Shown: one piece after another, positions 1-7,838 of the stretch
Layout of the letters: each line of letters starts with the position of its first letter
How positions within the stretch are numbered: position 1 is the stretch's first letter
DNA from: Billgrantia pellis
GTDB taxonomy: Bacteria; Pseudomonadota; Gammaproteobacteria; Pseudomonadales; Halomonadaceae
Length of the DNA: 64,000 nt
Reading direction: 5' to 3'
Assembly (NCBI RefSeq): GCF_008297955.1
Contig: NZ_VTPY01000005.1
Coordinates: forward strand, 1 to 64,000
The notes under the pieces: generated by a model
The model's input: the letters and a program-made list of their open reading frames with translations, nothing else
Database searches by the model: none
What the model was told of the DNA's origin: nothing
Made by a program: the position numbers and the translations under genes

Positions 1-375
1 CACGTCGAGCCACTCGCCGGCGCGCACCACGGCAGCGAACAGGCGCAGCTGGCCGCAGGTGCGGCCGCGCTCGCCCTCCAGGCGCGCCCGGGGCAGGCCG
101 GTCTCGGCGATGGCGCGCTCGATCAGTGCGTCGCCGATGGCCTCGATCTCGCTGGCGATGGTTTCCAGGAACGCCGCACGTTGCTCCAGCGTGGTCTCGC
201 GGTAGCTGGCGAAGGCCGCCTCGGCGAGCCGGCAGGCGCGCTCGACCTCGGCTTTGCCACCGCCCACGTAGGTGGGCTCGAGGGTCTCGCCGGTGGCGGG
301 ATTGACGGCGTGGATGGGCTGGGAACTGCCGCTGACGGCCGCCTGGCCGATCAGCATCTTGCCTTCGAGTGTCAT
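1..375 (-). CDS. 2-oxoglutarate semialdehyde dehydrogenase, aldehyde dehydrogenase family (partial, N-terminal 125 residues)
   Basis: Expected to oxidise 2-oxoglutarate semialdehyde to 2-oxoglutarate with NAD(P)+, the last step of the non-phosphorylative arabinose and xylose routes. Only the first 125 codons are inside the window; the catalytic Cys and Glu lie beyond the left edge. The visible part (MTLEGKMLIGQ, then HAVNPATGETLEP and LPRARLEGERGRT) has the N-terminal pattern of the sugar-acid-cluster KGSA dehydrogenases rather than of betaine-aldehyde or succinate-semialdehyde enzymes. An AAGGAG ribosome site lies just upstream of the ATG. It is last in the leftward operon dctP-dctQ-dctM-araD1-this gene, 16 bases after araD1. 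The family call is firm; the substrate rests partly on context. Confidence 0.85.
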   Translation of the reverse strand, partial: MTLEGKMLIGQAAVSGSSQPIHAVNPATGETLEPTYVGGGKAEVERACRLAEAAFASYRETTLEQRAAFLETIASEIEAIGDALIERAIAETGLPRARLEGERGRTCGQLRLFAAVVRAGEWLDV

Positions 376-391
376 GTCGATCTCCTTTCTC

Positions 392-1378
392 TCAAAGCGT
401 TTTCACATCGATGGCTGGCTTGTCTGCCTCGAAGCGTAGTGGATTACGCAGGGGGCGACCGAACTCGGGGAGGCTGATTTCGAAGCGGTCGCCGTCGCGG
501 GTACGAATGCCGTCGGCGAAACTCAGGGTGGCGGTGCCGAAGAAGTGCACGTGCACGTCCCCGGCGCGCCGAAAGCCCGAGTACTTGAAATGGTGGTGCT
601 CCAGGTTGGACAGGCTGTGGGCCATGTTGGCCTCGCCGGTGAGAAAGGGCTTTTCCCACAGGGTGTCGCTGCCGCGCACGATACGGCTGACGCCCTCCAG
701 GTGCGCGGGCAGCTCGCCCACCAGTAGTTCCGGACCGAAGCTGCAGGCGCGCAGCTTGGAGTGAGCCAGCCACAGGTAGTTGAAGCGCTCGGTCACGTGG
801 TCGGAGAACTCGTTGCCGATGGCGTAGCCCGCCCGCCAGGGCCGGCCGTCGTCGCCGATCACGTAGAGCCCGGCCAGCTCCGGCTCCTCGCCGGCATCCT
901 CGGCGAAGTGCGGCACGGGGATCGCGGCCTCGGGGGGCACCACGCAGGCGCCGTCGCCCTTGTAGAACCACTCCGGCTGGGCGCCGATGACGCCCGCTTG
1001 CGGCTTGCCGCTCTCAACACCGAGCTTGAACATGCGCATGGAATCGGTCAGTTCCGCCTCGCTGACCTGGGTCTTGGCGTGCATGGCCGAGCGCGTGTCG
1101 GCGCTGCCCAGGTGGGTGAGGCCGGTGCCGGTGACCAGGCAGTGCGCCGGGTCGGGGTGGGTCAGCGGCGGCAGCAGGCGCTTCTCGTCGACCAGTCGCT
1201 GATAGTCGAGACGGGTCTCGGTCAGTGCTGCTTCGATGGCATCGCTCAGCGACTGGCCTGCCGCGATGGCGCGGCGGGCGAGGGTATAGGTGTCGGCGTC
1301 GAGCAGGCGAACCTCACGGTTGCTTTCGACCCGGGCCGCATGAACCTGGCCTTGGTGTTCGCATTGAATCAGGCGCAT
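392..1378 (-). CDS. AraD1/GguC-family FAH-fold protein, probable L-2-keto-3-deoxyarabonate dehydratase
   Basis: A 328-residue protein of the fumarylacetoacetate-hydrolase fold, in the GguC/AraD1 group found next to sugar-acid genes. Family members act on 2-keto-3-deoxy acids with a divalent metal; acidic metal-ligand motifs are visible in the C-terminal half (EEPELAGLYVIGDDG, GNEFSDHVTER). The likely reaction here is dehydration of L-2-keto-3-deoxyarabonate to 2-oxoglutarate semialdehyde, feeding the next gene. GAGGAAA precedes the ATG. It follows dctM by 28 bases in the same operon. The exact reaction is an inference: the classic Azospirillum enzyme for this step belongs to the unrelated DHDPS/NAL family, which is absent from this window. 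Confidence 0.75.
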   Translation of the reverse strand: MRLIQCEHQGQVHAARVESNREVRLLDADTYTLARRAIAAGQSLSDAIEAALTETRLDYQRLVDEKRLLPPLTHPDPAHCLVTGTGLTHLGSADTRSAMHAKTQVSEAELTDSMRMFKLGVESGKPQAGVIGAQPEWFYKGDGACVVPPEAAIPVPHFAEDAGEEPELAGLYVIGDDGRPWRAGYAIGNEFSDHVTERFNYLWLAHSKLRACSFGPELLVGELPAHLEGVSRIVRGSDTLWEKPFLTGEANMAHSLSNLEHHHFKYSGFRRAGDVHVHFFGTATLSFADGIRTRDGDRFEISLPEFGRPLRNPLRFEADKPAIDVKTL

Positions 1379-1406
1379 GGCGCGGTTTCCTCGTATGGGA
1401 GTGTTG

Positions 1407-2708
1407 TCAGAGCGGCCAGATGGCCAACTGAGGCCACATCAATAGAGCGGCCAGCACGCAAAGCTGAATGAGCATGAACGGCAGTACCGAAAGGTAGATG
1501 TCCTTCAGGCTGACCTCCGGGGGCGCCACGCTCTTGAGATAGAACGCCGCCGGGCCGAACGGCGGTGACAGGAAGGAGACCTGCATGTTCACGGCGAACA
1601 GGATGCCGAACCAGATCGGGTCGAAGCCCAGCTCGGTGACGATAGGCAGGAAGATCGGCAGGGCGAGCATGGCGATCCCGATCCAGTCGAGGAACAGGCC
1701 GAGTACCAGCATGATGCCCATCATCACCAGAATGATGACGATCGGCGCTACCTCGAGACCCAGGATAAGGCCCGAGACGAAGCGATTGCCGCCCATCAGG
1801 TTGTAGACGCCCACCAGGGCGGCGGCGCCGATGCCGATCCAGATGATCATGCCGCAGGTATTGAGCGTCTGGCCCAGGCTGTGATGCAGCATGCCCAGCG
1901 AGAATTCGCGGCGCACCATGATCGCCAGGATCACCCCGAACACGCCCATGGCCGCCGCCTCGGTGACCGAGGCGATGCCGCCGTAGATGGTGCCGAGCAC
2001 GAGAAAGGCGATCAGCCCGGGGAGCAGGATCGCCTTGGCGGCGTCGAGCCTGCTGGCGAAGGGGTTGTCCTGGCTCTCCTCGGTCAGCGGCGGCCCCATG
2101 TCGGGATTCTTGATACAGCGCACCAGCACGTAGGCGATGTAGGAGCCCATCAGGATCACGGCGGGAGTGACGGCGGCGGTGAACAGCTCGGCAATCGAAA
2201 CGCTGGCGATCAGGCCGTAGATGATCAGCACGATCGACGGCGGCATCATGGTGCCCAGCGCGCCGCCGGCGCACACCACGCCGATCGACAAGCGCTTGTC
2301 GTAGCCCAGGCGCAGCATCTGCGGCAGCGCCAGGATGCCCAGCAGCACGATCTCGCCGCCGATGATTCCCGACAGCGCCGCCAGGAAGAACGCCACCACG
2401 ATGGTCTGCACCGCCACGCCGCCGGGCAGCCGGCCGGCGAATACGCGCATGGCGTTGAACAGGTCCTTGGCGATACCGGAGCGGTCGAGCAGCGAGGCCA
2501 TCAGCACGAACATCGGCACCGCCACCAGCGAATACTCGGTAATGAAGCCGTATACCCGGCTGGTGACCAGCGGCAGGGCGGTCTCGCCGAACCAGCCGAA
2601 GGTGAAGGCCATCGCCACCAGGCCGGTAATGAAGGCCAGCGGCAGCCCGGTGACGAGCAGCGCGAAGATGGCACCGACCATCAGCAGCGTTGCGGTCGAG
2701 ATATCCAT
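1407..2708 (-). CDS. dctM: TRAP transporter large permease, DctM type
   Basis: The 12-TM large membrane subunit of a tripartite ATP-independent periplasmic transporter, 433 residues when started at MDISTATLLM. The frame stays open upstream, but this start overlaps the dctQ stop by one base (TGATG), which is usual for coupled dctQM genes, so the upstream extension is discounted. Hydrophobic segments run throughout, with family motifs such as PMFVLMASLLDRSG and GGALGTMMPPSI near the middle. It works with the DctQ and DctP proteins encoded just upstream to import an organic acid using the sodium or proton gradient. The neighbouring AraD1 and aldehyde dehydrogenase suggest an aldonate or related sugar acid as substrate. 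Confidence 0.93.
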   Translation of the reverse strand: MDISTATLLMVGAIFALLVTGLPLAFITGLVAMAFTFGWFGETALPLVTSRVYGFITEYSLVAVPMFVLMASLLDRSGIAKDLFNAMRVFAGRLPGGVAVQTIVVAFFLAALSGIIGGEIVLLGILALPQMLRLGYDKRLSIGVVCAGGALGTMMPPSIVLIIYGLIASVSIAELFTAAVTPAVILMGSYIAYVLVRCIKNPDMGPPLTEESQDNPFASRLDAAKAILLPGLIAFLVLGTIYGGIASVTEAAAMGVFGVILAIMVRREFSLGMLHHSLGQTLNTCGMIIWIGIGAAALVGVYNLMGGNRFVSGLILGLEVAPIVIILVMMGIMLVLGLFLDWIGIAMLALPIFLPIVTELGFDPIWFGILFAVNMQVSFLSPPFGPAAFYLKSVAPPEVSLKDIYLSVLPFMLIQLCVLAALLMWPQLAIWPL

Positions 2709-3304
2709 CAGCGCACCTCCCGGCCGGGGCGAGCCCGCAGCGACTGGATCAGGTGCAACAGGGCCTGCAATGTCATCAGCGCCAGGGCGAACAGGATCAC
2801 GCCCTTGACCATGGCCGGGAAGGGCGGGTTCCACGAGGTGCCGGAGCGCTCCAGGCGCCACTCGCCGAGTGGGTTGTGCGAGGCACGCCAGAACATGTGG
2901 AAGGCGGCGTAGCTCATGGCCAGGCAGAAGCCCAGGGTCACCAGGTCGTTGAAGCGATCCATCCAGCCCTTGAGGCGCGGTCCGACGTTATCGTAGAGCA
3001 CCTTGACCCGAATGTGGCTGTTGCGTGCCATGGCCGCGGGGCCGCCCAGCGCGAAGCTGATGGCGATGAGAAACACCACGGTTTCGTGTACCCAGGAGGT
3101 GGGGGAGTTGAAACCATAGCGCAGGAAGACCTCGACCACGCTGATGGCCATGGCCAGCAGAATCATCCAGGCGGCGCCCCGGGCGCCTCGCGACACCAGC
3201 CGGTCGAGGCCGTTACGCTCGGGCGAGACATCTTCGACCCGTTCCACGGCATCGGCGAGTTCCTGTTCGGGCAGGGGCTTGGGGTCATGTTGTTGCTGCG
3301 ACAT
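2708..3304 (-). CDS. dctQ: TRAP transporter small permease, DctQ type
   Basis: A 198-residue small membrane subunit with four predicted membrane spans (starting near AAWMILLAMAISVVEVFLRYG, TVVFLIAISFALGG, LVTLGFCLAMSYAAF and VILFALALMTLQALL). The GPAAMARNSHIRV stretch is typical of DctQ proteins. The N-terminal 35 residues are polar and charged and lie in the cytoplasm. It sits between dctP (67-base gap) and dctM (one-base overlap), so it is translated as part of the dctPQM unit. DctQ proteins bridge the binding protein and the large permease. Confidence 0.9.
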   Translation of the reverse strand: MSQQQHDPKPLPEQELADAVERVEDVSPERNGLDRLVSRGARGAAWMILLAMAISVVEVFLRYGFNSPTSWVHETVVFLIAISFALGGPAAMARNSHIRVKVLYDNVGPRLKGWMDRFNDLVTLGFCLAMSYAAFHMFWRASHNPLGEWRLERSGTSWNPPFPAMVKGVILFALALMTLQALLHLIQSLRARPGREVR

Positions 3305-3371
3305 GGCGAGTCTCGATAGGCGTTGCGGGCCGCCAGTGTCTGGCGGCCCGCTTCGGTTGCCGGTGCGTGGT

Positions 3372-4391
3372 TCAGAGCAGGTTGCGCGAGCGCAGGAAGG
3401 CGGTGGCGGAGTCGTAGACCTTCTGGGTCATCTCGTTCTCGCCGGCCCACTCCTGCCATTCCGCTTCCGCGGCGGCGCTGAACTTGCGACGCTCCTCGGC
3501 GGGCAGGTCGTAGGGGTGAACGTCCGGGTCTTCCTGCAGGCGCTGCAGGGTCTCGATGTCCTGGGCCTTGAGCCGTGCGATCAGGTCGTAGGCCATGCCG
3601 TCGAAGGCGGTCTCGAGAGTCGTCTGCAGCTCTTCCGGCAGCTCATCCCAGATCTGCTTGTTGATCGACACGGCGATCATCGGCATCGAGTGGAAGCCGG
3701 GGTAGAGCGGGTAGGGCGCGAAGGCGTGCAGGCCCATGGCGTCGTTGTTGGAGAGCACGGTGGAGTCGGCGGCATCGATGACCTTCTTCTCCAGCGCGGT
3801 ATAGACTTCGGAGCCCGGCAGGTTGACGGGGCTGGCCCCGATGCGCTCGAAGACGTTATAGACCATGCCCTGAGGGGCGCGGATCTTGAGGCCCTCGAAG
3901 TCCTCCAGCGTCTCGATCGGCACGGTGGAGGGCACCGATTCCAGCGGGAAGGTGGCCGCACCGATCAGGTGAACGCCGTAGGGTTCGACCAGCTCGTTGT
4001 AGAGGTCTTCGCCACCGCCGTGCTTCATGTATTCGAGAAAGTCGTAGGGGTTCTGCCAGGCGCCGACCAGGTTACCCAGCATGCCGAACGCCGGGTCCTG
4101 CCCCGAGAAGTAGCTGGGGTCGGTCATGTGGCCCTGCAGAATGCCGGAACTCACCGCATCCAGCGTTTCGGTGGGTCCGACCACGGCATTGATCGGCATG
4201 ACTTCGATCTCGACGCGGCCATCGGTCATGCGCGAGATTCGCTCTGCCCACTCCTGCTTGATCTTGAAGCTGGGCTCGCCGGAGGTCTCCGACGCCTGGA
4301 AGGTCCACTCGTACTCGGCGGCGTGGGCCGTGGAGAGGCTCATCAGCAGTGCCGAGCCGATGAGGATATGACGGGGTGCGAGATTGAGCAT
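3372..4391 (-). CDS. dctP: TRAP transporter substrate-binding protein, DctP type
   Basis: A 339-residue periplasmic binding protein with a clear signal peptide (IGSALLMSLSTAHA, cleavage after AHA). The GLKIRAPQG motif holds the conserved arginine that usually clamps the carboxylate of the ligand, followed by the typical VYNVFERIGASPVNLPGSEVYTAL helix. This points to an acidic ligand. It is the first gene of the leftward operon dctPQM-araD1-aldehyde dehydrogenase. Its upstream region, shared with a divergent aldose dehydrogenase gene, contains two copies of a GntR-type palindrome and an AAnAAnAA element close to the start. The ligand is inferred from the neighbours to be a sugar acid such as L-arabonate. 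Confidence 0.9.
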   Translation of the reverse strand: MLNLAPRHILIGSALLMSLSTAHAAEYEWTFQASETSGEPSFKIKQEWAERISRMTDGRVEIEVMPINAVVGPTETLDAVSSGILQGHMTDPSYFSGQDPAFGMLGNLVGAWQNPYDFLEYMKHGGGEDLYNELVEPYGVHLIGAATFPLESVPSTVPIETLEDFEGLKIRAPQGMVYNVFERIGASPVNLPGSEVYTALEKKVIDAADSTVLSNNDAMGLHAFAPYPLYPGFHSMPMIAVSINKQIWDELPEELQTTLETAFDGMAYDLIARLKAQDIETLQRLQEDPDVHPYDLPAEERRKFSAAAEAEWQEWAGENEMTQKVYDSATAFLRSRNLL

Positions 4392-4409
4392 AGGGGCTCC
4401 AGGGGTTGT

Positions 4410-4417
4410 TTATTGTT
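4410..4417 (-). promoter_or_regulatory. AAnAAnAA (Crc/Hfq CA-type) motif in the dctP leader
   Basis: On the minus strand the sequence is AACAATAA, about 19 bases before the dctP ATG. It fits the AAnAAnAA consensus recognised by Hfq with Crc in pseudomonads. One match is weak evidence alone; it gains weight because similar motifs precede galM and araF in the same island. Confidence 0.4.
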
Positions 4418-4427
4418 ACAGGCCGCC

Positions 4428-4444
4428 TATATGTTGAACATATA
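4428..4444. promoter_or_regulatory. GntR/FadR-type operator, copy 1
   Basis: A 17-base palindrome, TATATGTTGAACATATA, perfect apart from its central base, in the divergent promoter between dctP and the aldose dehydrogenase gene. The same core recurs at 4448-4464 and 14973-14987. A compact odd-centred dyad of this kind fits FadR-subfamily GntR regulators, and one is encoded at 14172-14936. Confidence 0.75.
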
Positions 4445-4447
4445 CCA

Positions 4448-4464
4448 TTCATGTTCAACATATA
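4448..4464. promoter_or_regulatory. GntR/FadR-type operator, copy 2
   Basis: TTCATGTTCAACATATA, matching the copy at 4428-4444 at all but two outer positions, with a perfect 11-base core ATGTTCAACAT. Its centre is 20 bases from that of copy 1, close to two helical turns, so two dimers could bind on the same DNA face. Confidence 0.7.
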
Positions 4465-4528
4465 CTTTAGTCGTGACTTTCCTTTGGCGGGACGTAGCGT
4501 CTCGCCATCCGAACCAAAGGACTTGGCA

Positions 4529-5455
4529 ATGCAAGACATCGAAATCGGCCTGGTAGGCGTCGGCAAGATCGTCCGTGACCAGCATCTTCCGGCCCTGACC
4601 GAGAGCCGCGATTTCCAGTTGGTGGCGACGGCGGATCCCTCGGCGCGGTTGGAAGGTGTGCCGGGATACGACTCGCTGACCGCCATGCTCGAGGCCCACC
4701 CGGAACTGAAGGCGGTGGCCATCTGCACGCCGACGCACCTGCGCTACTCCCAGGCGCGCATCGCCCTGGAGCAGGGCAGGAGCGTGCTGCTGGAGAAACC
4801 GCCCGGCGCGACCCTGAGCGAGGTGGCGGACCTGGTCGAGCTGGCCGAGCGCCAGGGCTGCACGCTGTTCGCGGCCTGGCACTCGCGCTTCGCCCCGGGC
4901 GTGGCGCAGGCCCGCGAGTGGTTGAGGGAACAGCGCATTAACCGGGTCGAGATCGACTGGCGCGAAGACGTGCGGGTCTGGCATCCCGGGCAGGCGTGGA
5001 TCTGGGAGCCGGCCGGCATGGGCGTCTTCGACCCCGGCATCAACGCGCTGTCGATCGCCACCAAGATATTGCCGCGCGCCTTCTTCCTGCGCGATGCGCG
5101 GCTATGGGTGCCGAGCAACTGCCAGGCCCCCATCGCCGCGGCGCTGACCTTCAGCGATATGGAGGGCACGCCGATCGTGGCCGACTTCGATTTTCGCCAG
5201 CCCAGCCCGCCGATCTGGAGCATTCACGTCGAGACCGAGGCGGGGCGGCTCAGCTTGCTGCAGGGTGGCTGTCGGCTGGAGCTCAACGGCGAGTGTCTGC
5301 TCGAAGCCGATGAGCGCGAGTACCCGGGCCTCTACGCTCGATTCGCCGAACTGATCCGGAAGCGACGCAGCGACGTGGACCTGGCGCCGCTACGGCACGT
5401 GGCGGATGCCTGCCTCGCCGCCTGGCGCGAGCCGACCGAGCCCTTTATCGAGTGA
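4529..5455 (+). CDS. Aldose 1-dehydrogenase (L-arabinose/D-galactose type), Gfo/Idh/MocA family
   Basis: A 308-residue NAD(P)-dependent dehydrogenase expected to oxidise L-arabinose (and probably D-galactose) at C1 to the lactone, the first step of the oxidative route. It closely resembles, from memory, the Azospirillum brasilense L-arabinose 1-dehydrogenase in length and sequence. It has an N-terminal Rossmann motif (GLVGVGKIVRDQHLPAL), the EKPPGAT motif near residue 93 with the conserved Lys, and the substrate-site block WHSRFAPGV / GVFDPGINALS. AAAGGA lies 8 bases before the chosen ATG; the frame is open further upstream, but that part runs through the operators. It is divergent from dctP and shares its promoter region. 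Confidence 0.88.
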   Translation: MQDIEIGLVGVGKIVRDQHLPALTESRDFQLVATADPSARLEGVPGYDSLTAMLEAHPELKAVAICTPTHLRYSQARIALEQGRSVLLEKPPGATLSEVADLVELAERQGCTLFAAWHSRFAPGVAQAREWLREQRINRVEIDWREDVRVWHPGQAWIWEPAGMGVFDPGINALSIATKILPRAFFLRDARLWVPSNCQAPIAAALTFSDMEGTPIVADFDFRQPSPPIWSIHVETEAGRLSLLQGGCRLELNGECLLEADEREYPGLYARFAELIRKRRSDVDLAPLRHVADACLAAWREPTEPFIE

Positions 5456-5489
5456 GTGGGAGAAGCGCCGCCTTTTGCGCGGTGCTTTC

Positions 5490-6446
5490 CTAGAGGAGTC
5501 CTTGCTGGCGCTGGTGGGCGACCAGTTCACGCACCATGGTCATCAGCGTTGCCGCCCCCGGGGAGGGCCGGCGGCGGCGCAGGCTCACCAGGCCGAACGG
5601 CTGTACGCTGAGCCGTTGATGGAACGGCAGGATGCGAAAGCGCGCCGGGGCGCACAGCAGGTCGGCCACCTGGCGCGTAGTGGCCGTGATCGTATCCGAG
5701 CGGTCGATCAGGGCCAGCGCCACCAGGATGTCGGTGGTATCGACGACCTGAGCCGGCGGATCGATGGCGTTGTATAGAAACAGTGCGTCGACACGTTGGC
5801 GCATCAGCGCCCCCTGGGGCTGTAGCGCCCATGGGTAGGCGGCCATGGCCGCAAGCGTCAGCGGCTCGGCTCCCGACAGGGGGTGACCCTCCCGGCACAC
5901 GAAGCAGATCTCCTCCTCGCCGATTTCTTCGAATACGAACGGATCGGTCGAGAACCCGGCCGGTATCCGGGTAATGGCGAAATCCAGTTCCCCTTCCAGC
6001 AGTCTCGGTACGAGCCGCTTGCTGACGTCGACCTCGACGCTGATCTTCAGCCTGGGGTGGGTGCGATGCACCCGCTCGATGGCGCTGGCAAGCAGGGTCA
6101 CCGCCGGGGCCATCACCGTGCCGATGGCCACCTTGCCGGCACTGCCCGCGAGCAGGGCATTGAGTTCTTTGCCGGTGTTATGAAGATCCGAGAGCATGGC
6201 CTGTGCATGCCGGACCATGACCTCTCCATACCAGTTCGGATCGAGCCCGCGTGGATGGCGATCGAACAGCTTGACCCCCAGTTGGGACTCGACATCCCCG
6301 AGCAGCTTCGAGGCGGCCGGTTGGCTGATACCCAACTGGGCGGCCGCACGATGCAGGTTGCGCTGTTCGTCCAGGGCCAGAAACAGCTGGAAATGGCGCA
6401 ACTTTAGTCGTGCCTGCAAGAACCAGTCGTCCTCCAGCGTGCGCAT
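5490..6446 (-). CDS. LysR-family transcriptional regulator
   Basis: A 318-residue LysR regulator. An N-terminal winged helix-turn-helix (LRHFQLFLALDEQRNLHRAA, then LGISQPAASKLLGDVE) is followed by a two-lobed effector domain. It resembles the GbpR/galactose-binding-protein regulators found beside sugar transport genes. It is convergent with the aldose dehydrogenase gene and divergent from the galM-araFGH operon; the 156-base gap holds a dyad of the TTGATA-N10-TATCAA kind near its own start. It probably controls itself and the importer operon. The effector (a sugar, lactone or aldonate) is not readable from sequence. Confidence 0.88.
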   Translation of the reverse strand: MRTLEDDWFLQARLKLRHFQLFLALDEQRNLHRAAAQLGISQPAASKLLGDVESQLGVKLFDRHPRGLDPNWYGEVMVRHAQAMLSDLHNTGKELNALLAGSAGKVAIGTVMAPAVTLLASAIERVHRTHPRLKISVEVDVSKRLVPRLLEGELDFAITRIPAGFSTDPFVFEEIGEEEICFVCREGHPLSGAEPLTLAAMAAYPWALQPQGALMRQRVDALFLYNAIDPPAQVVDTTDILVALALIDRSDTITATTRQVADLLCAPARFRILPFHQRLSVQPFGLVSLRRRRPSPGAATLMTMVRELVAHQRQQGLL

Positions 6447-6467
6447 TGGGCCTCTCCGCTTTACTGA

Positions 6468-6495
6468 TTGATACCCTTTTTTATATCAAAAAAGG
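6468..6495. promoter_or_regulatory. Candidate LysR-type binding site between the LysR gene and galM
   Basis: Two overlapping dyads lie 22-49 bases upstream of the LysR start: TTGATA (6468-6473) with TATCAA (6484-6489), and CCTTTTTT (6475-6482) with AAAAAAGG (6488-6495). The first has the AT-rich inverted-repeat form usual for LysR sites. Position in the divergent region supports autoregulation and control of galM-araFGH. Confidence 0.5.
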
Positions 6496-6572
6496 CGAAG
6501 TTGCGTATTGGTTGGTTATGTCAGGCTTGTCTACTGTAGCGGCTGTATCCGCGACGAGCGCGTCGCACCGAC

Positions 6573-6580
6573 AACAACAA
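6573..6580 (+). promoter_or_regulatory. AAnAAnAA (Crc/Hfq CA-type) motif before galM
   Basis: AACAACAA, 22 bases upstream of the galM ATG and just before its AAGGAGA ribosome site. The sequence is an exact form of the Crc/Hfq catabolite-activity motif of pseudomonads. Confidence 0.45.
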
Positions 6581-6602
6581 TTCAGGATCAAGGAGAAAGA
6601 TC

Positions 6603-7826
6603 ATGCCACTCACGTACGCCTCGACGCGCGGTGCCGGTTCGCACCTGCTACTGAGTGCGGCAGCCGCCGTGCTGATGCTGGGCGGGGCCGAGGCACAGGG
6701 TAGCGCCGATACGGCTTCTGGTGATGCCGCGCGTGGTGTCGATAAATCGGTGTTTGGCCAGTTGCCCGACGGTCGCCAGGTCGACGTTTATCGTTTCACC
6801 AACGCCAACGGCATCGAGATGCGCGTCATCAACTACGGCGGCATCATCCTCTCGCTGAAGACTCCCGACGCGCAGGGCGAATTCGACGATATCGTGCTGG
6901 GTTTCGATTCGCTGGAAGAGTATCTCTCCGATGAGTACCGCCAGGCCAACCCCTACTTCGGTGCCCTGATCGGACGCTACGGCAATCGCATCGCGGGCGG
7001 CCAGTTCTCTCTCGATGGGGAAACCCATTCGTTGGCGACCAACGATGGGGACAACCATCTTCACGGCGGACGGCAGGGATTCGACAGGGTGCTATGGCAG
7101 GCCGAGCCGTTCGCGAACGACGAAGGGGCCGGCCTCGTTCTGCGCTATACCAGCGAGGACGGTGAGGAGGGATATCCGGGGCGGCTGGAAACCGAGGTGA
7201 CCTACACCCTGACCGACGCCGACGAGCTGGTCGTCGATTACCGGGCCACGACCGACAAGCCGACCCCGGTCAACCTCACCCAGCACAGCTACTTCAATCT
7301 CGAGGGCGAGGGTAGCGGCAGCATTCTCGATCATCACCTGACGATCCATGCCGACGCCTTTACCCCGGTCGATGACACCTTGATCCCCACCGGCGAAATC
7401 CGCCCGGTCGCAGGCACGCCGTTCGACTTTACCCAGCCGACGCCGATCGGCGAGCGCATCGAGCAGGACAACGAGCAGCTGACGTTCGGCAAGGGCTACG
7501 ACCACAACTTCGTGCTCGCCGAGCAGACCGCTTCTGAGCCCGTGCTGGCCGCCAGGGTGTGGGAGCCCGACAGCGGACGCCTGCTGGAAATCGCCACCAC
7601 CGAGCCGGGCATCCAGTTCTACTCGGGCAACTTCCTGGCCGGCGACCTGATTGGCAAGCGGGGCCAGGCCTACGAGCACCGCTCCGGCTTCGCGTTGGAG
7701 ACCCAGCACTACCCCGACTCCCCCAACCAGGCCAACTTCCCCTCGACGATCCTCGAGCCGGGGGAGACCTATCGCACGCGCACGGTTTACCGCTTCTCAG
7801 CCCAGGAAGAAGCCCCGGGCTCGTGA
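6603..7826 (+). CDS. galM: Secreted aldose 1-epimerase (galactose mutarotase family)
   Basis: A 407-residue mutarotase that interconverts alpha and beta anomers of aldoses, supplying the anomer needed by the importer or by the 1-dehydrogenase. The first ~32 residues look like a signal peptide (hydrophobic LLLSAAAAVLMLGGAEA), so it probably acts in the periplasm. Family motifs: NYGGIILSL, GRYGNRIAGGQF, the catalytic-His region (NHLHGGRQGFDRVLW, NLTQHSYFNL) and the late Glu-containing PGIQFYSGN region. AAGGAGA precedes the ATG. It is the first gene of a rightward run continuing into araF. Confidence 0.92.
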   Translation: MPLTYASTRGAGSHLLLSAAAAVLMLGGAEAQGSADTASGDAARGVDKSVFGQLPDGRQVDVYRFTNANGIEMRVINYGGIILSLKTPDAQGEFDDIVLGFDSLEEYLSDEYRQANPYFGALIGRYGNRIAGGQFSLDGETHSLATNDGDNHLHGGRQGFDRVLWQAEPFANDEGAGLVLRYTSEDGEEGYPGRLETEVTYTLTDADELVVDYRATTDKPTPVNLTQHSYFNLEGEGSGSILDHHLTIHADAFTPVDDTLIPTGEIRPVAGTPFDFTQPTPIGERIEQDNEQLTFGKGYDHNFVLAEQTASEPVLAARVWEPDSGRLLEIATTEPGIQFYSGNFLAGDLIGKRGQAYEHRSGFALETQHYPDSPNQANFPSTILEPGETYRTRTVYRFSAQEEAPGS

Positions 7827-7838
7827 CCCAAGAGTCCG

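Noticed and set aside
1881..2912. A 343-codon plus-strand frame across dctM/dctQ
   Set aside because: His- and Gln-rich shadow opposite clear TRAP permease genes.
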